From: Bacillus sp. RAR_GA_16
GTDB taxonomy: Bacteria; Bacillota; Bacilli; Bacillales; Guptibacillaceae
Reading direction: 5' to 3'
NCBI RefSeq assembly: GCF_020165985.1
Contig: NZ_JAIUKZ010000001.1
Coordinates: forward strand, 186,001-250,000
Length of the DNA: 64,000 nt
Shown here: positions 19,971 through 28,375 of the stretch, piece after piece
Position numbering within the stretch: position 1 is the first letter of the stretch
Layout of the letters: each line of letters starts with the position of its first letter
Made by a program: the position numbers and the translations under genes
Notes under the pieces: generated by a model
What the model was told of the DNA's origin: nothing
The model's input: the letters and a program-made list of their open reading frames with translations, nothing else
Databases searched by the model: none

Positions 19971-20360
19971 TTAGCTCCCTCGAATTGCGGTTTGTAAATC
20001 ACGGAATTGGCTATTCGTCTTTTCGACCATTGCATTGTACCAGAGCTGGTTTTTCGCGAGCTCAGCCATTTCAACATCCATGTCAACATTGTTTCCATTC
20101 GATTGATTGATTGTATTTTGATCCGTTTTAACAACGGGTTGTACTCCATTTTTTTCGTTACTAAAAGGGACGTGATTGAGGTTTGATTTATAGCTTTGCA
20201 GATTTTTAGTAGCTTCCTGCAGGTTGTCTTGAAATGAAACGGTTTGACGTTTGTAATGAGGGGTATCCACATTTGATATATTTGACGTAATGGTACGCTG
20301 CTGCACCATTGACGCATTTAATGCTTGTTCAAGCGGTTTGATCGATTGAAAAACATTCAC
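19971..20360 (-). CDS. flgB: Flagellar proximal rod protein FlgB
   Basis: About 129 residues, matching Bacillus FlgB length if it starts at the GTG at 20360 (VNVFQSIKPLEQALNASM). An in-frame GTG at 20372 is only 1 nt from the AAGGAG motif and so a poor start. Core motifs are QQRTITSNISNVDTPHYKRQ and DVEMAELAKNQLWYNAMVEKTNSQFRDLQTAIRG. It is the first gene of the long fla operon, and a divergent promoter region separates it from flhO. Confidence 0.92.
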   Translation of the reverse strand: MNVFQSIKPLEQALNASMVQQRTITSNISNVDTPHYKRQTVSFQDNLQEATKNLQSYKSNLNHVPFSNEKNGVQPVVKTDQNTINQSNGNNVDMDVEMAELAKNQLWYNAMVEKTNSQFRDLQTAIRGS

Positions 20361-20411
20361 GAAGCCTTTCACACTCCTTGTATAAATGTGTTTTTAAAGG
20401 TAAATATTGTA

Positions 20412-20441
20412 ATTATATACATAAGTATACTTATTCGACAA
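20412..20441 (-). promoter_or_regulatory. Candidate sigma-A promoter of the fla operon (flgB)
   Basis: On the minus strand, TTGTCG (20441-20436) and TATAAT (20417-20412) are separated by 18 nt and lie about 50 nt before the flgB start. The -10 matches consensus fully and the -35 matches in 4 of 6 positions. I found no good sigma-D consensus in this 230-nt divergent region, so early-class housekeeping expression is the simplest reading. Confidence 0.5.
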
Positions 20442-20573
20442 TATTTTCGATAGTGTTAGCATAGCATTGTCAAAAATAATAGTAAATGAGTGTTTTCACC
20501 TAAAAAACGACTTTTTTCACTTAATTTTCCCACATCTTAACGGTATAATAGAGGTATAATTTTCTAGGTACAC

Positions 20574-20585
20574 GTACGATCGTAC
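20574..20585. other. Perfect 12-bp palindrome before flhO
   Basis: GTACGATCGTAC is a perfect 12-bp inverted repeat just before the flhO Shine-Dalgarno (TGGGAGCG) and about 14-24 nt downstream of two overlapping TATAAT-like boxes (20544-20549 and 20555-20560). The location suits an operator or a short mRNA hairpin near the ribosome site. I do not recognise a regulator for it. Confidence 0.35.
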
Positions 20586-20603
20586 TACGATGGGAGCGAA
20601 AAA

Positions 20604-21425
20604 ATGTTTAAAGGCATATACACAGCCACCTCCGGCATGATGGCAAGTGAGCGAAAGCAACAGTTCCTTACAAATAATCTATCAAATGCTGGAACACCAG
20701 GCTTCAAGCAGGATGAAGCAACGTTCCGTTCCTTCCCTGAATACTTAATGAAAGAAAGAAATACGAACACACTCACCCCTAATTCTTCCATTGGCACTCT
20801 CCAAACCGGCGTCTATACTCAAGAAAGTATACCTAACTTTTCAAGTGGATCTCTCAAGGAAACGAGCAAACAAACGGACCTGTCTCTTGTCGATGAAAAT
20901 CTTCCCATCGATCCAGAAACCGGTAAAAAAGGCCTAGTTTTGTTTGGCGTTCGACTTGATGATAATGCCATTCACTATACTAGAAATGGAAATTTTTCTG
21001 TAAATGAGGGCGGATTTCTAACAACAAGTGAGGGTTATCAAGTGGTTGACGAAGATCTACAGCCGATTCAGCTTACGAGCGATTCATTTACAGTGACAGA
21101 TGATGGCACGATTCGTGAGGTAAATGGTAATGAGCACCAGCTGTGGATTGGCTATACGGGAGATCCAGCCAATCTCACTCAGCAGGGAAACGGAGTTTTC
21201 ACTTGGGAAGGCGATGAAAATGAAGCGCCAAGAAGCATTGAAACGACGGACTACTCACAGTATGCGGTAAAGCAAGGATTTCTTGAAGGTTCGAACGTGG
21301 ACATGACGACAACGATGACCGATATGCTGAACACCTATCGTTTATATGAAGCAAACCAAAAAGTACTACAAACGTATGATCAAAGCATCGACAAAGCCGT
21401 CAATGATATCGGTCGCGTTTACTAG
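20604..21425 (+). CDS. flhO: Flagellar rod protein FlhO (FlgF/FlgG type)
   Basis: 273 residues. MFKGIYTATSGMMASERKQQFLTNNLSNAGTPGFKQDE is the rod-protein N-terminus, and GFLEGSNVDMTTTMTDMLNTYRLYEANQKVLQTYDQSIDKAVNDIGRV is the C-terminal D0 helix. FlhO and FlhP form the distal rod in B. subtilis, where they lie near mbl away from the fla operon. Here the pair is divergent from flgB within the flagellar cluster. flhP follows after 11 nt. Confidence 0.92.
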   Translation: MFKGIYTATSGMMASERKQQFLTNNLSNAGTPGFKQDEATFRSFPEYLMKERNTNTLTPNSSIGTLQTGVYTQESIPNFSSGSLKETSKQTDLSLVDENLPIDPETGKKGLVLFGVRLDDNAIHYTRNGNFSVNEGGFLTTSEGYQVVDEDLQPIQLTSDSFTVTDDGTIREVNGNEHQLWIGYTGDPANLTQQGNGVFTWEGDENEAPRSIETTDYSQYAVKQGFLEGSNVDMTTTMTDMLNTYRLYEANQKVLQTYDQSIDKAVNDIGRVY

Positions 21426-21436
21426 GAGGGCTACGA

Positions 21437-22234
21437 TTGAACATTCAAATGGCAACCGCATCTTCTTCACTTAGTCAGACACAAAAAAAGATGGATACAA
21501 TCGCGAACAATATTGCCAACGTGAATACGGCAGGCTATAAAAGCCGTGAAGCAACGTTCCAAAATCTTTTAACTCAAACATATGCCAATCAAACAGGAGA
21601 AGAAGCGGAGCCCGGAAGAATAACACCTGAAAACCTTCGGGTTGGCTTCGGGTCAAAGGTTGGTTTAACGACTCTTCGAAATGAGCAAGGGGCCGCTCAG
21701 GAAACCGGTCGTGATCTGGATGTCATGCTTGAAGGAGAAAATGTCTATTTTCGGGTTCAAAACGGAGACGCCATCAACTATACAAGAGACGGATCGTTTG
21801 AGATTCAGAATCAGAACGGAGTCTTTTCACTCGTGACGAGCCGCGGGAATACGGTGTTAGATCCGAATGGAAACGAAATAACATTTGGAGCGAACCCTTC
21901 ACAGGTATCAATTTCTGAGACTGGAGAGTTGGTCGCGACAGATGCCAACGGAAATGAACAAACGTATCAGCTCAGCATCGCTAAAATTGATCGCCCGCAG
22001 GCGCTCGTGAACGTGGGAGGAAACGAATTTTCTCTACAAAACGGTGAGCTTGAGCTTGTCGTGATAGATGGCGAAGAATTTAAAACAAGACAGGGTTTCC
22101 TTGAAATGTCGAACGTCGACCTAACGAATGAAACAACGGAGATGATTTCAACTCAGCGCCTTCTCCAATTCCAGAGTCAGGCGATTAAAATGGCGGATGA
22201 AATGATGGGGTTAGCGAATACGATTAAGAGATAA
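21437..22234 (+). CDS. flhP: Flagellar distal rod protein FlhP (FlgG type)
   Basis: 265 residues. It begins with a TTG (NIQMATASSSLSQTQKKMD), followed by IANNIANVNTAGYKSREATFQ, and ends FLEMSNVDLTNETTEMISTQRLLQFQSQAIKMADEMMGLANTIKR, the paired rod helices. Acting with FlhO it completes the distal rod. GGAGGG precedes the TTG. A strong bidirectional terminator follows. Confidence 0.9.
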   Translation: MNIQMATASSSLSQTQKKMDTIANNIANVNTAGYKSREATFQNLLTQTYANQTGEEAEPGRITPENLRVGFGSKVGLTTLRNEQGAAQETGRDLDVMLEGENVYFRVQNGDAINYTRDGSFEIQNQNGVFSLVTSRGNTVLDPNGNEITFGANPSQVSISETGELVATDANGNEQTYQLSIAKIDRPQALVNVGGNEFSLQNGELELVVIDGEEFKTRQGFLEMSNVDLTNETTEMISTQRLLQFQSQAIKMADEMMGLANTIKR

Positions 22235-22258
22235 GTTCTCGTCTGATTACATGCTACA

Positions 22259-22290
22259 TAAAAAAGCTTGGAGCCTCCAAGCTTTTTTCT
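22259..22290 (+). terminator. Rho-independent terminator after flhP
   Basis: A GC-containing hairpin with arms AAAAAGCTTGGA and TCCAAGCTTTTT around a GCC loop is followed by T residues. It lies 27 nt after the flhP stop. The symmetric A/T flanks could also act on the other strand. Confidence 0.85.
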
Positions 22291-22378
22291 ATGTTAAATT
22301 TTTGTATAGGTAAGATCGTAGTTTTTAAATGATTGTTTTTTCTATGTAAATTCCTCTCTAATTTCGCTACCGAAACAT

Positions 22379-22412
22379 AAAAAAACAAAGCAAAAAACAC
22401 GGTTTGCTTTGT
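22379..22412 (-). terminator. Rho-independent terminator of the flgM-flgN-flgK-flgL operon
   Basis: Arms ACAAAGCAAA (22385-22394) and TTTGCTTTGT (22403-22412) form a hairpin. On the minus strand it is followed by a run of T residues, 30 nt after the flgL stop. Confidence 0.75.
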
Positions 22413-22441
22413 CGTAAAATTTCTCATGTATGGAGCTTGCT

Positions 22442-23317
22442 CTATCTAAGGAAATCTAATAGCGAGGGTTGGATAATCTTTGCACTTGCGGCAAGAGAAG
22501 CCTGGTAGACGCTTTCTTCAGTTTTAAGTTTCATGATAGCTTCGGCAAAATCCACCTCATCATTTTTAGAAACGAGCGTTTGCAGAGAAAGATTTTCTTC
22601 CTTTAAGCGTTGATTCATCCCTTCCACTCTCGACTGCTTTGCGCCAAGGGTAGTCCAGCTATTTAACACTTGCTCCTTACCTGTCTCTACCTTTTCAAGT
22701 GCACTACTAATCCCATCCTGATCCCCATTCACTAATGCGCCTGAGAGCTGATCAAGTGCCTTAAACAGATTGACGCTTCCATCAAACACTTCTCCTGTAA
22801 CGTTCATTTCGATCGTATTGCTAGAAGACATCCTCTGCGTGATTGACTGATTGTTATAAGTAAGGTCGCCATTCGCTGCAACTTGTATTGGTTGATCCGT
22901 TTTCTGTCCATTAAAGATGTACTTTCCATCAAACTTCGTATTGGCAATATCCTGTATCTCAGCGCGTAATTGCTCCACTTCTTTTGCAATCGTTTGCTGA
23001 TCTTCTGGGGAGTTTGTCCCGTTCGATGCCTGCAAACCTAGCTCATTTGCACGCTGAAGCGCATTGGAGATACTATTTAGTGCCTGATCGGTTGTTTCCA
23101 TCCAAGAAAGAGCGTAATCCGTATTTCGTTCATACTGCTCGTTATCGGCTAACTGAGAGGCTAGTTTCAAAGACTTCTGAACGCCAATCGGGTCATCAGA
23201 TGGCCTGTTGATGCGTTTCCCTGTCGAAACTTGTTCATTCGCTTTCTCATAGCGTGAGAGATTTTGTTGTAACTGAGAGGTCGTGTTTGAGCTAAGCATT
23301 TGCTGTGTAATCCTCAT
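22442..23317 (-). CDS. flgL: Hook-filament junction protein FlgL (HAP3)
   Basis: 291 residues, flagellin-like at both ends: MRITQQMLSSNTTSQLQQNLSRYEKANEQVSTGKRINRPSDDP and a C-terminus FAEAIMKLKTEESVYQASLAASAKIIQPSLLDFL. FlgL sits between FlgK and the filament. It lies 18 nt after flgK in the flgM operon. Confidence 0.95.
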   Translation of the reverse strand: MRITQQMLSSNTTSQLQQNLSRYEKANEQVSTGKRINRPSDDPIGVQKSLKLASQLADNEQYERNTDYALSWMETTDQALNSISNALQRANELGLQASNGTNSPEDQQTIAKEVEQLRAEIQDIANTKFDGKYIFNGQKTDQPIQVAANGDLTYNNQSITQRMSSSNTIEMNVTGEVFDGSVNLFKALDQLSGALVNGDQDGISSALEKVETGKEQVLNSWTTLGAKQSRVEGMNQRLKEENLSLQTLVSKNDEVDFAEAIMKLKTEESVYQASLAASAKIIQPSLLDFLR

Positions 23318-23335
23318 TTGATGATCTCCTTTCTA

Positions 23336-24661
23336 CTAAACGCCCATGCGATTAATAATCACGTCAAGAAGCTCATCGGTTGTACTGACATAACGAGCCG
23401 CCGCATTATAGGCATGTTGAAATTGAATGAGGTTTGCCATTTCTTCATCAAGTGAGACGCCACTTACGGACATCCGATTTTGATCAATTGACTTTAAGAC
23501 GGCCTGGTGAGATTCCACTGATCGTTCTGACGCCTGCGTTTTTGCACCAATTTTTGAAATGAGCATACCGTAAAAATCGCTTACGCTAGCTTCTGCCTTT
23601 ACGTTTGAACCTGCCACATCAAAAGAAAACGTTTCGTTTTTCAATTCACTTATTGCAGTGGCGATCGCTCCGTTACTAACGGCACTATTATTAGAAGAAG
23701 CAGCGATTGTGGCTGGGTTTGCTTTGACTTCTTGATTCATGCTTAGACTTTCAAGAAAAGTTGTTCCTGTTCCCGTTGTATCAAACATAGCTTGTCCTTG
23801 TTTCATCGAACCGTTCGCGTCTCTTACTAATGAAAAACCAGATGTCATCAAGTCATTTAACCCATTAAATTGTTTTGGTGTTCCATCAACGTCTGTCGTA
23901 ACTGTACCGTTAATAAGCTGATTAAACATTTCATTTAAATCGTCTTGAAAGCTTTCCACTTCACTAACTGACTGTTTAAGACCTTCAAGCTTTCCGGTAT
24001 TCTTTGCATTTGTAAGTCCTGACATCTCATCCATTAATAGATCACGCCGGTCTTTTAACTCGTTCGCTTCAGGTTTTAATGCGATCTCCTTGTTTAAACT
24101 ATCAATTTGTTTCGTTAATTCGTTGATTTGGCCATTCACGGCTGTCACTTGTTGATTTAAGCTTGTTGATAGACTCGTTAATCCCTCATTTAACGTTTTC
24201 CCCTGTGACAGCAATTCTTCCGAACGTTCGACAAGAACTGACCGGGCAGCCAGACTATCAGGATTTGAAGCAAGATCTTCCCAAGCTGAAAAGAAGCGAT
24301 CTAAGGAAGCACTTAGGCCATTCTCACCTGGCTCCCCTGTTAATGCCTCCATTGCTTGAAGCGTCTCAAGCTTCGTTGATTCAGAACTTAATTGACCATT
24401 TCTTTCTCGATACTGGGTATCTAGATATTCAGAACGAACTCGTTCAATCGATTCAACACTTACACCAGTCCCAAGCTGAGAGGATGAGCTACCAGTTTGA
24501 TAAGGATAAGGGATGGAAGACGTTGCTTGCATGTCCACTCGCTGCCTCGAGTATCCGGGAGTATTTGCATTTGAGATATTATTTCCTGTCGTCGTGAGAG
24601 CTGTCTGTTGCGTATAGAGACTTCTCTTACCGACTTCTAATCCATGAAACGTAGACGTCAT
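23336..24661 (-). CDS. flgK: Hook-filament junction protein FlgK (HAP1)
   Basis: 441 residues. The N-terminus has STFHGLEVGKRSLYTQQTALTTTGNNISNANTPGYSRQRVD, and the C-terminus VSLDEEMANLIQFQHAYNAAARYVSTTDELLDVIINRMGV. Both are diagnostic D0/D1 helices of FlgK, the first hook-associated protein. Its chaperone FlgN is encoded immediately upstream. Confidence 0.96.
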   Translation of the reverse strand: MTSTFHGLEVGKRSLYTQQTALTTTGNNISNANTPGYSRQRVDMQATSSIPYPYQTGSSSSQLGTGVSVESIERVRSEYLDTQYRERNGQLSSESTKLETLQAMEALTGEPGENGLSASLDRFFSAWEDLASNPDSLAARSVLVERSEELLSQGKTLNEGLTSLSTSLNQQVTAVNGQINELTKQIDSLNKEIALKPEANELKDRRDLLMDEMSGLTNAKNTGKLEGLKQSVSEVESFQDDLNEMFNQLINGTVTTDVDGTPKQFNGLNDLMTSGFSLVRDANGSMKQGQAMFDTTGTGTTFLESLSMNQEVKANPATIAASSNNSAVSNGAIATAISELKNETFSFDVAGSNVKAEASVSDFYGMLISKIGAKTQASERSVESHQAVLKSIDQNRMSVSGVSLDEEMANLIQFQHAYNAAARYVSTTDELLDVIINRMGV

Positions 24662-24691
24662 TCAAATCCGTTCCTTTCTCAACCTGATCAC

Positions 24692-25162
24692 TCAGGCTTT
24701 CGTATCAAAGTATCCTCGCGGTGTTTGCAATGGCTTCTGGTTGGGCCTGCCGTAAGTGATCGATTGATTTGTAGTCGTTAAATGACCAATCATATGATGG
24801 ATAAAGGCCATGCCATCTCTTAACAATTCTTCATTTAAGTCATTCATACGCTGAAGTTTCTCCGCTTTTTCCTTTAGATCAGCAGCTCGATTTTCAACCA
24901 TTCGTTTAACAGGGGGACTTAACAACCCTAAAACGTCTTGTAGCGTTTGGTCTGTTCGACCTGCAAGCTTTTCAGTAATCTGTAGCCGTTTCTCTTCACG
25001 ATCACGAAGTTCTTGAAGAAGCTCCTTTTCTTTGTTGATGACTTCCGTTAATCGTTTTACGTCTCGCTCTACTAATGCCTCTTGTTTTTCTTCAGAAAGA
25101 ACGATTAACTTCTCATGAAGAAGAATCATTTCACCCATTACCGCTAAAAGTTCCTGTCCCAT
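24692..25162 (-). CDS. flgN: Flagellar export chaperone FlgN
   Basis: 156 residues of almost wholly helical protein (ELLAVMGEMILLHEKLIVLSEEKQEALVERDVKRLTEVINKEKELL), typical of FlgN, the chaperone for FlgK and FlgL. The C-terminal segment includes SITYGRPNQKP, like the SxxYG motif of family members. The ATG at 25162 behind AGGAGG is preferred over an upstream in-frame start at 25186 that would overlap flgM. Confidence 0.88.
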   Translation of the reverse strand: MGQELLAVMGEMILLHEKLIVLSEEKQEALVERDVKRLTEVINKEKELLQELRDREEKRLQITEKLAGRTDQTLQDVLGLLSPPVKRMVENRAADLKEKAEKLQRMNDLNEELLRDGMAFIHHMIGHLTTTNQSITYGRPNQKPLQTPRGYFDTKA

Positions 25163-25176
25163 CGTGACGCCTCCTG

Positions 25177-25437
25177 TTAAAACCACTGATCAAACAGCTT
25201 CTCAGCTGTCTTTTGACTGTCGACACGATACGTACCTTCTTCAATCTGCTTCTTGATGGCCGTTACTTTCGCTTCTCGCTCTTGTTCGGTCTTCATGTCG
25301 TACAGTTCTCTCGCTTTGTTTGAAATTTGAAGCTCATCTTCTCGAGGAGCCTTTTTAACCTGCTCAACCTTTGTAACAGGATTATGCTTCTGATAAGGGT
25401 TTACAATAGGTGGTGCTGATGGTTTATTGACGTTCAT
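25177..25437 (-). CDS. flgM: Anti-sigma-28 factor FlgM
   Basis: 86 residues. An N-terminal disordered part leads into DELQISNKARELYDMKTEQEREAKVTAIKKQIEEGTYRVDSQKTAEKLFDQWF, the FlgM signature. FlgM binds and silences SigD until the hook is finished. It leads flgM-flgN-flgK-flgL and is preceded by a good sigma-D promoter, giving the usual feedback. Confidence 0.95.
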   Translation of the reverse strand: MNVNKPSAPPIVNPYQKHNPVTKVEQVKKAPREDELQISNKARELYDMKTEQEREAKVTAIKKQIEEGTYRVDSQKTAEKLFDQWF

Positions 25438-25517
25438 ATCCGGTCACCTCTTTCCGACAATTTATCATACTACTCCTATTCTATTATTCGTACCCGAATT
25501 TGAGGATTCTACCGTTA

Positions 25518-25544
25518 TTATCGGAATATTATTGAAAAAAGTTA
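25518..25544 (-). promoter_or_regulatory. Sigma-D promoter of flgM
   Basis: On the minus strand TAAC (25544-25541), exactly 15 nt, then TCCGATAA (25525-25518), close to the sigma-D consensus TAAA-N15-GCCGATAT. It lies about 80 nt upstream of the flgM start, in the gap after fliL. Confidence 0.8.
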
Positions 25545-25549
25545 ACCGC

Positions 25550-25981
25550 TTACTGAATTTTAAAGTCCGTCACAAGGACGCGTTCGACTTTTCCATCATG
25601 CATCACTTGATTCACTTCATTTTTGATTGTTTCTTCAAACTTCTTTAGACCCTCAGATCCTTTTAAATCCTCTTTTGTTAAACCAGCTAACGTTGAGATG
25701 ACGATTGCTTTTAATTCGGGATTCCGAACTTCAAGTTCTTTATAACTTTTCTCCTGATCAGCTAGTAAGTTTATCTGCACAACCGCAAAATGATCTGATG
25801 ATAAATTCGTTGTCAGTGGTTCCATGCTATAGCTTCTTGCCGCCAGCTCTTCAGCGGTTGGTTCCTTCTCTTCCTGCGCCACCACTTTCTTCAAATCAAT
25901 ATCGAGGAAAAACACTGCTGCGGCAGCCCCTGCACCTACGATCCCAAGAGCCGTAAGGAGGATGATTAAGATCCGTTTCAT
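25550..25981 (-). CDS. fliL: Flagellar basal-body associated protein FliL
   Basis: 143 residues. A short cytosolic tip and one transmembrane helix (ILIILLTALGIVGAGAAAAVFF) lead into a periplasmic domain with YSMEPLTTNLSSDHFAVVQINLLADQ and a C-terminal VERVLVTDFKIQ. FliL rings the stator and aids torque. In B. subtilis it lies between swrD and fliM; here it follows motB by 15 nt, so it is probably co-expressed with the stator genes. Confidence 0.92.
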   Translation of the reverse strand: MKRILIILLTALGIVGAGAAAAVFFLDIDLKKVVAQEEKEPTAEELAARSYSMEPLTTNLSSDHFAVVQINLLADQEKSYKELEVRNPELKAIVISTLAGLTKEDLKGSEGLKKFEETIKNEVNQVMHDGKVERVLVTDFKIQ

Positions 25982-25996
25982 TTTGTCACCTCAGTT

Positions 25997-26773
25997 CTAG
26001 TTTTCTACGTTGTATGGAAGAATAAGAACTTCAACTCTTCGGTTCTTTGCCCGGCCTTCTTCCGTTTGATTTGATTCAATCGGGCGATATTCTCCGTATC
26101 CTGTAAAACTAAATAGCTTTGGATCAAGCTTTTTATTATTTAATAGCTCTGTCATAAAATTCAGCGCTCTCTCAGAACTTAAATGCCAGTTTGACGGATA
26201 CTGCGACGTTTTAATCGGACGATCATCGGTATGACCGGTAACTGTAATCCGACGTGGTGGATCCGTAACGAGAAGATCCGAAATTTGCTTCGCCAGTGGT
26301 TTTGCATCGCCTGTTAACACCGCTTTTCCACTTTGAAACAGCGCCGCTTCTTTAATGGTAATTAAAAGCCCCTCTTCTGTTAGCTTTGTTTTTAAATAAG
26401 AATCGAGATCTTCTTCTGCGATATATTCATCAATTCGCCCCTGTAATTTCTGGAGCTTATTTTGATCCTGTTCGATCGCTTTTTCTTCTGCTTCCTCTTC
26501 TTTTGGCTCTTCCTTCTCGGGCTCATCCGTCATGCCAACAAATGATCCATCTTCAGGATCGAGCATCGCAGGTTCGCCTTCTAAAATCCCAGTTCCTCCA
26601 CTTAGCACTTCCTGAAAAGATTGCGTTATCGCTTCATACTTTTTTACATCAACCGTACTTGCCGCAAAGAGGACAATAAAGAGCGCAAGCAGAAGCGTTA
26701 ACATATCAGCGTACGGAATAAGCCAGCTTTCGTCGACGTGATCTTCGTGCTCTTCATGTCTCTTCTTACGCAT
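25997..26773 (-). CDS. motB: Flagellar stator protein MotB
   Basis: 258 residues. The N-terminal transmembrane segment DESWLIPYADMLTLLLALFIVLFAAS contains the critical Asp (residue 23). A plug/linker and a C-terminal OmpA-type peptidoglycan-binding domain (TVTGHTDDRPIKTSQYPSNWHLSSERALNFM, NRRVEVLILP) follow. It anchors the MotAB stator to the wall. The helix resembles the proton-type MotB of B. subtilis, but ion choice cannot be settled by reading. It overlaps motA by 8 nt. Confidence 0.95.
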   Translation of the reverse strand: MRKKRHEEHEDHVDESWLIPYADMLTLLLALFIVLFAASTVDVKKYEAITQSFQEVLSGGTGILEGEPAMLDPEDGSFVGMTDEPEKEEPKEEEAEEKAIEQDQNKLQKLQGRIDEYIAEEDLDSYLKTKLTEEGLLITIKEAALFQSGKAVLTGDAKPLAKQISDLLVTDPPRRITVTGHTDDRPIKTSQYPSNWHLSSERALNFMTELLNNKKLDPKLFSFTGYGEYRPIESNQTEEGRAKNRRVEVLILPYNVEN

Positions 26774-27584
26774 CAGCGCCTACTCCTTCACCGACCTCTG
26801 ATTGACTTGCTTTCTTTTCATCCACTAAATGACGCTCTTTCCTAGGAAGATAGACAAGTAGCTTATCTTCCACCATACGCGGAGATGCTCCCGCTTGAAC
26901 AGCCAAAAGTCCTTCAAGCATAATCATCTTAATACGAGCTTCCGCTTGTGATTTACGTTTTAGCTTATTCGCGAATGGATGCCAGAGAACGTAGCCTGTG
27001 AAAATTCCAAATAGCGTCGCAATAAATGCCGCTGCAATGGATTTCCCAAGCAGTTCCATATCACCAAGGTGACTGAGAGCTGCGACGAGACCAACTACTG
27101 CTCCGAGAACACCGAGGGTTGGGGCATACGTTCCAGCCTGTGTAAAAATCCCCGCTCCCATACGATGCCGTTCTTTCATGGCCTCAATATCTTCTACAAG
27201 AATCTCTTCAATCGCTTCATGCGAATGGCCGTCAATGACCATTTGGAAGCCGCCTTTTAGAAAGTCATCATCAATGCCTTCAAGATTATTCTCAAGGGAA
27301 AGGAGCCCTTCACGACGAGCGACCGTCGCCCATTCTCGAAACATCGGAATGAGCTCTTTTTCAGTCAGAAGCTTCTGATTGGAGAAAATAATTTTTAATA
27401 AGGTTGGGAATTTCTTAATCTCGTTAAACGGAAACGCGATCAGTAGTGCTGCCGCTGTCCCAACAAAAATGATGACGAGGGCAGCGGGATTTAATAGAGC
27501 AGCCGGATTCGCTCCCTTCAGGATTAATCCGCCAACTAGGACGAAAAAACCGAGGAGTACACCGAACAGAGATGTTTTTTCCAT
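26766..27584 (-). CDS. motA: Flagellar stator protein MotA
   Basis: 272 residues with four hydrophobic helices. GAGIFTQAGTYAPTLGVLGAVVGLVAALSHLGDMELLGKSIAAAFIATLFGIFTGYVLWHPFANKLK is the MotA signature with the functional prolines and cytosolic loop. I chose the ATG at 27584 (GAGGG 8 nt upstream) over a GTG at 27593. It follows fliS by 23 nt, so the stator genes appear to be in the late fliD operon. Confidence 0.95.
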   Translation of the reverse strand: MEKTSLFGVLLGFFVLVGGLILKGANPAALLNPAALVIIFVGTAAALLIAFPFNEIKKFPTLLKIIFSNQKLLTEKELIPMFREWATVARREGLLSLENNLEGIDDDFLKGGFQMVIDGHSHEAIEEILVEDIEAMKERHRMGAGIFTQAGTYAPTLGVLGAVVGLVAALSHLGDMELLGKSIAAAFIATLFGIFTGYVLWHPFANKLKRKSQAEARIKMIMLEGLLAVQAGASPRMVEDKLLVYLPRKERHLVDEKKASQSEVGEGVGADA

Positions 27585-27607
27585 TGCTTTCACCCTCTTT
27601 GTTTAAC

Positions 27608-27982
27608 TTACTTCTTTGCCTGTTCCATCGCTTGTTTCCACGTATTTCGGAACTCTTCAGCTAAGTTCTCGACTTCTTTTAAAATACTAGCGTCGTTTTG
27701 AATATTCGCCGTCACAAGCTGTGAAATCATATACTCATAGAGAGAATCCATCGTTTGGGAGAGCTCCATCTCCATATTTAATGATGAACGCAATTCATAT
27801 AGAATGTTTTGTGCTTTAATGATGTTGGTATTCTTCGCTTCCATATCGCCTTTTTCCATTGCGATATTGGACAAACGGATAAATTTGATACAGCCGTTAT
27901 AAAGCATTAACGTTAATTCCTGTGGTGATGACGTTGCGACGGCATTGTTTTGGTACGTTTGATATGGATTTTTCATAGCCAT
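27608..27982 (-). CDS. fliS: Flagellin export chaperone FliS
   Basis: 124 residues. NPYQTYQNNAVATSSPQELTLMLYNGCIKFIRL followed by a helical bundle is typical of FliS, which binds the flagellin C-terminus and blocks premature polymerisation. AGGAGG precedes the ATG. Given that flagellin here may have two C-terminal isoforms, FliS is the partner most likely to sense the difference (inference). Confidence 0.95.
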   Translation of the reverse strand: MAMKNPYQTYQNNAVATSSPQELTLMLYNGCIKFIRLSNIAMEKGDMEAKNTNIIKAQNILYELRSSLNMEMELSQTMDSLYEYMISQLVTANIQNDASILKEVENLAEEFRNTWKQAMEQAKK

Positions 27983-27993
27983 TTAAATCCCTC

Positions 27994-28374
27994 CTATTTG
28001 CGCTGATCGAAAAAGGCACCGTCTGTGTATGAGGCTTGAGGCTTGTATTTGTTTGCAGTCGCCTTGCCATTCTGGAGGCGTCTCATCTGATCAGAGAAAG
28101 CGGCATAAAGCTCGGAAAGTTTCGGTTGAATGGTTTCTTCAAGGAGGCTCAACTGTTGAAGAAGGCCCTGCTCGTCTTCCGTCCAATCCTTTCCTTCTTT
28201 TTCCATTGCTTCATCTAGAAGTTTAATCGTTTCTTCACGTCGCGTAATCATGTGATTAATGCCTTCAAGCTGTTCCGACCCCTGATCATCCATTGAAGGG
28301 TTTACGATCTCAAGTGATTTCGCGATTTGATTTGTCACAACGTGCAGTTGATTCAATGCGTCAATTCTTCTCAT
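27994..28374 (-). CDS. fliT: FliT-like flagellar chaperone
   Basis: About 126 residues, helical, starting MRRIDALNQLHVVTNQIAKSLE, with MITRREETIKLLDEAM in the middle and a C-terminal YKPQASYTDGAFFDQRK tail resembling Bacillus FliT-type proteins. FliT is the FliD chaperone. The ATG at 28374 lies 1 nt after the fliD stop. The order fliD-fliT-fliS is the reverse of fliD-fliS-fliT in B. subtilis. The family call is by context plus tail motif. Confidence 0.75.
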   Translation of the reverse strand: MRRIDALNQLHVVTNQIAKSLEIVNPSMDDQGSEQLEGINHMITRREETIKLLDEAMEKEGKDWTEDEQGLLQQLSLLEETIQPKLSELYAAFSDQMRRLQNGKATANKYKPQASYTDGAFFDQRK

Positions 28375-28375
28375 T

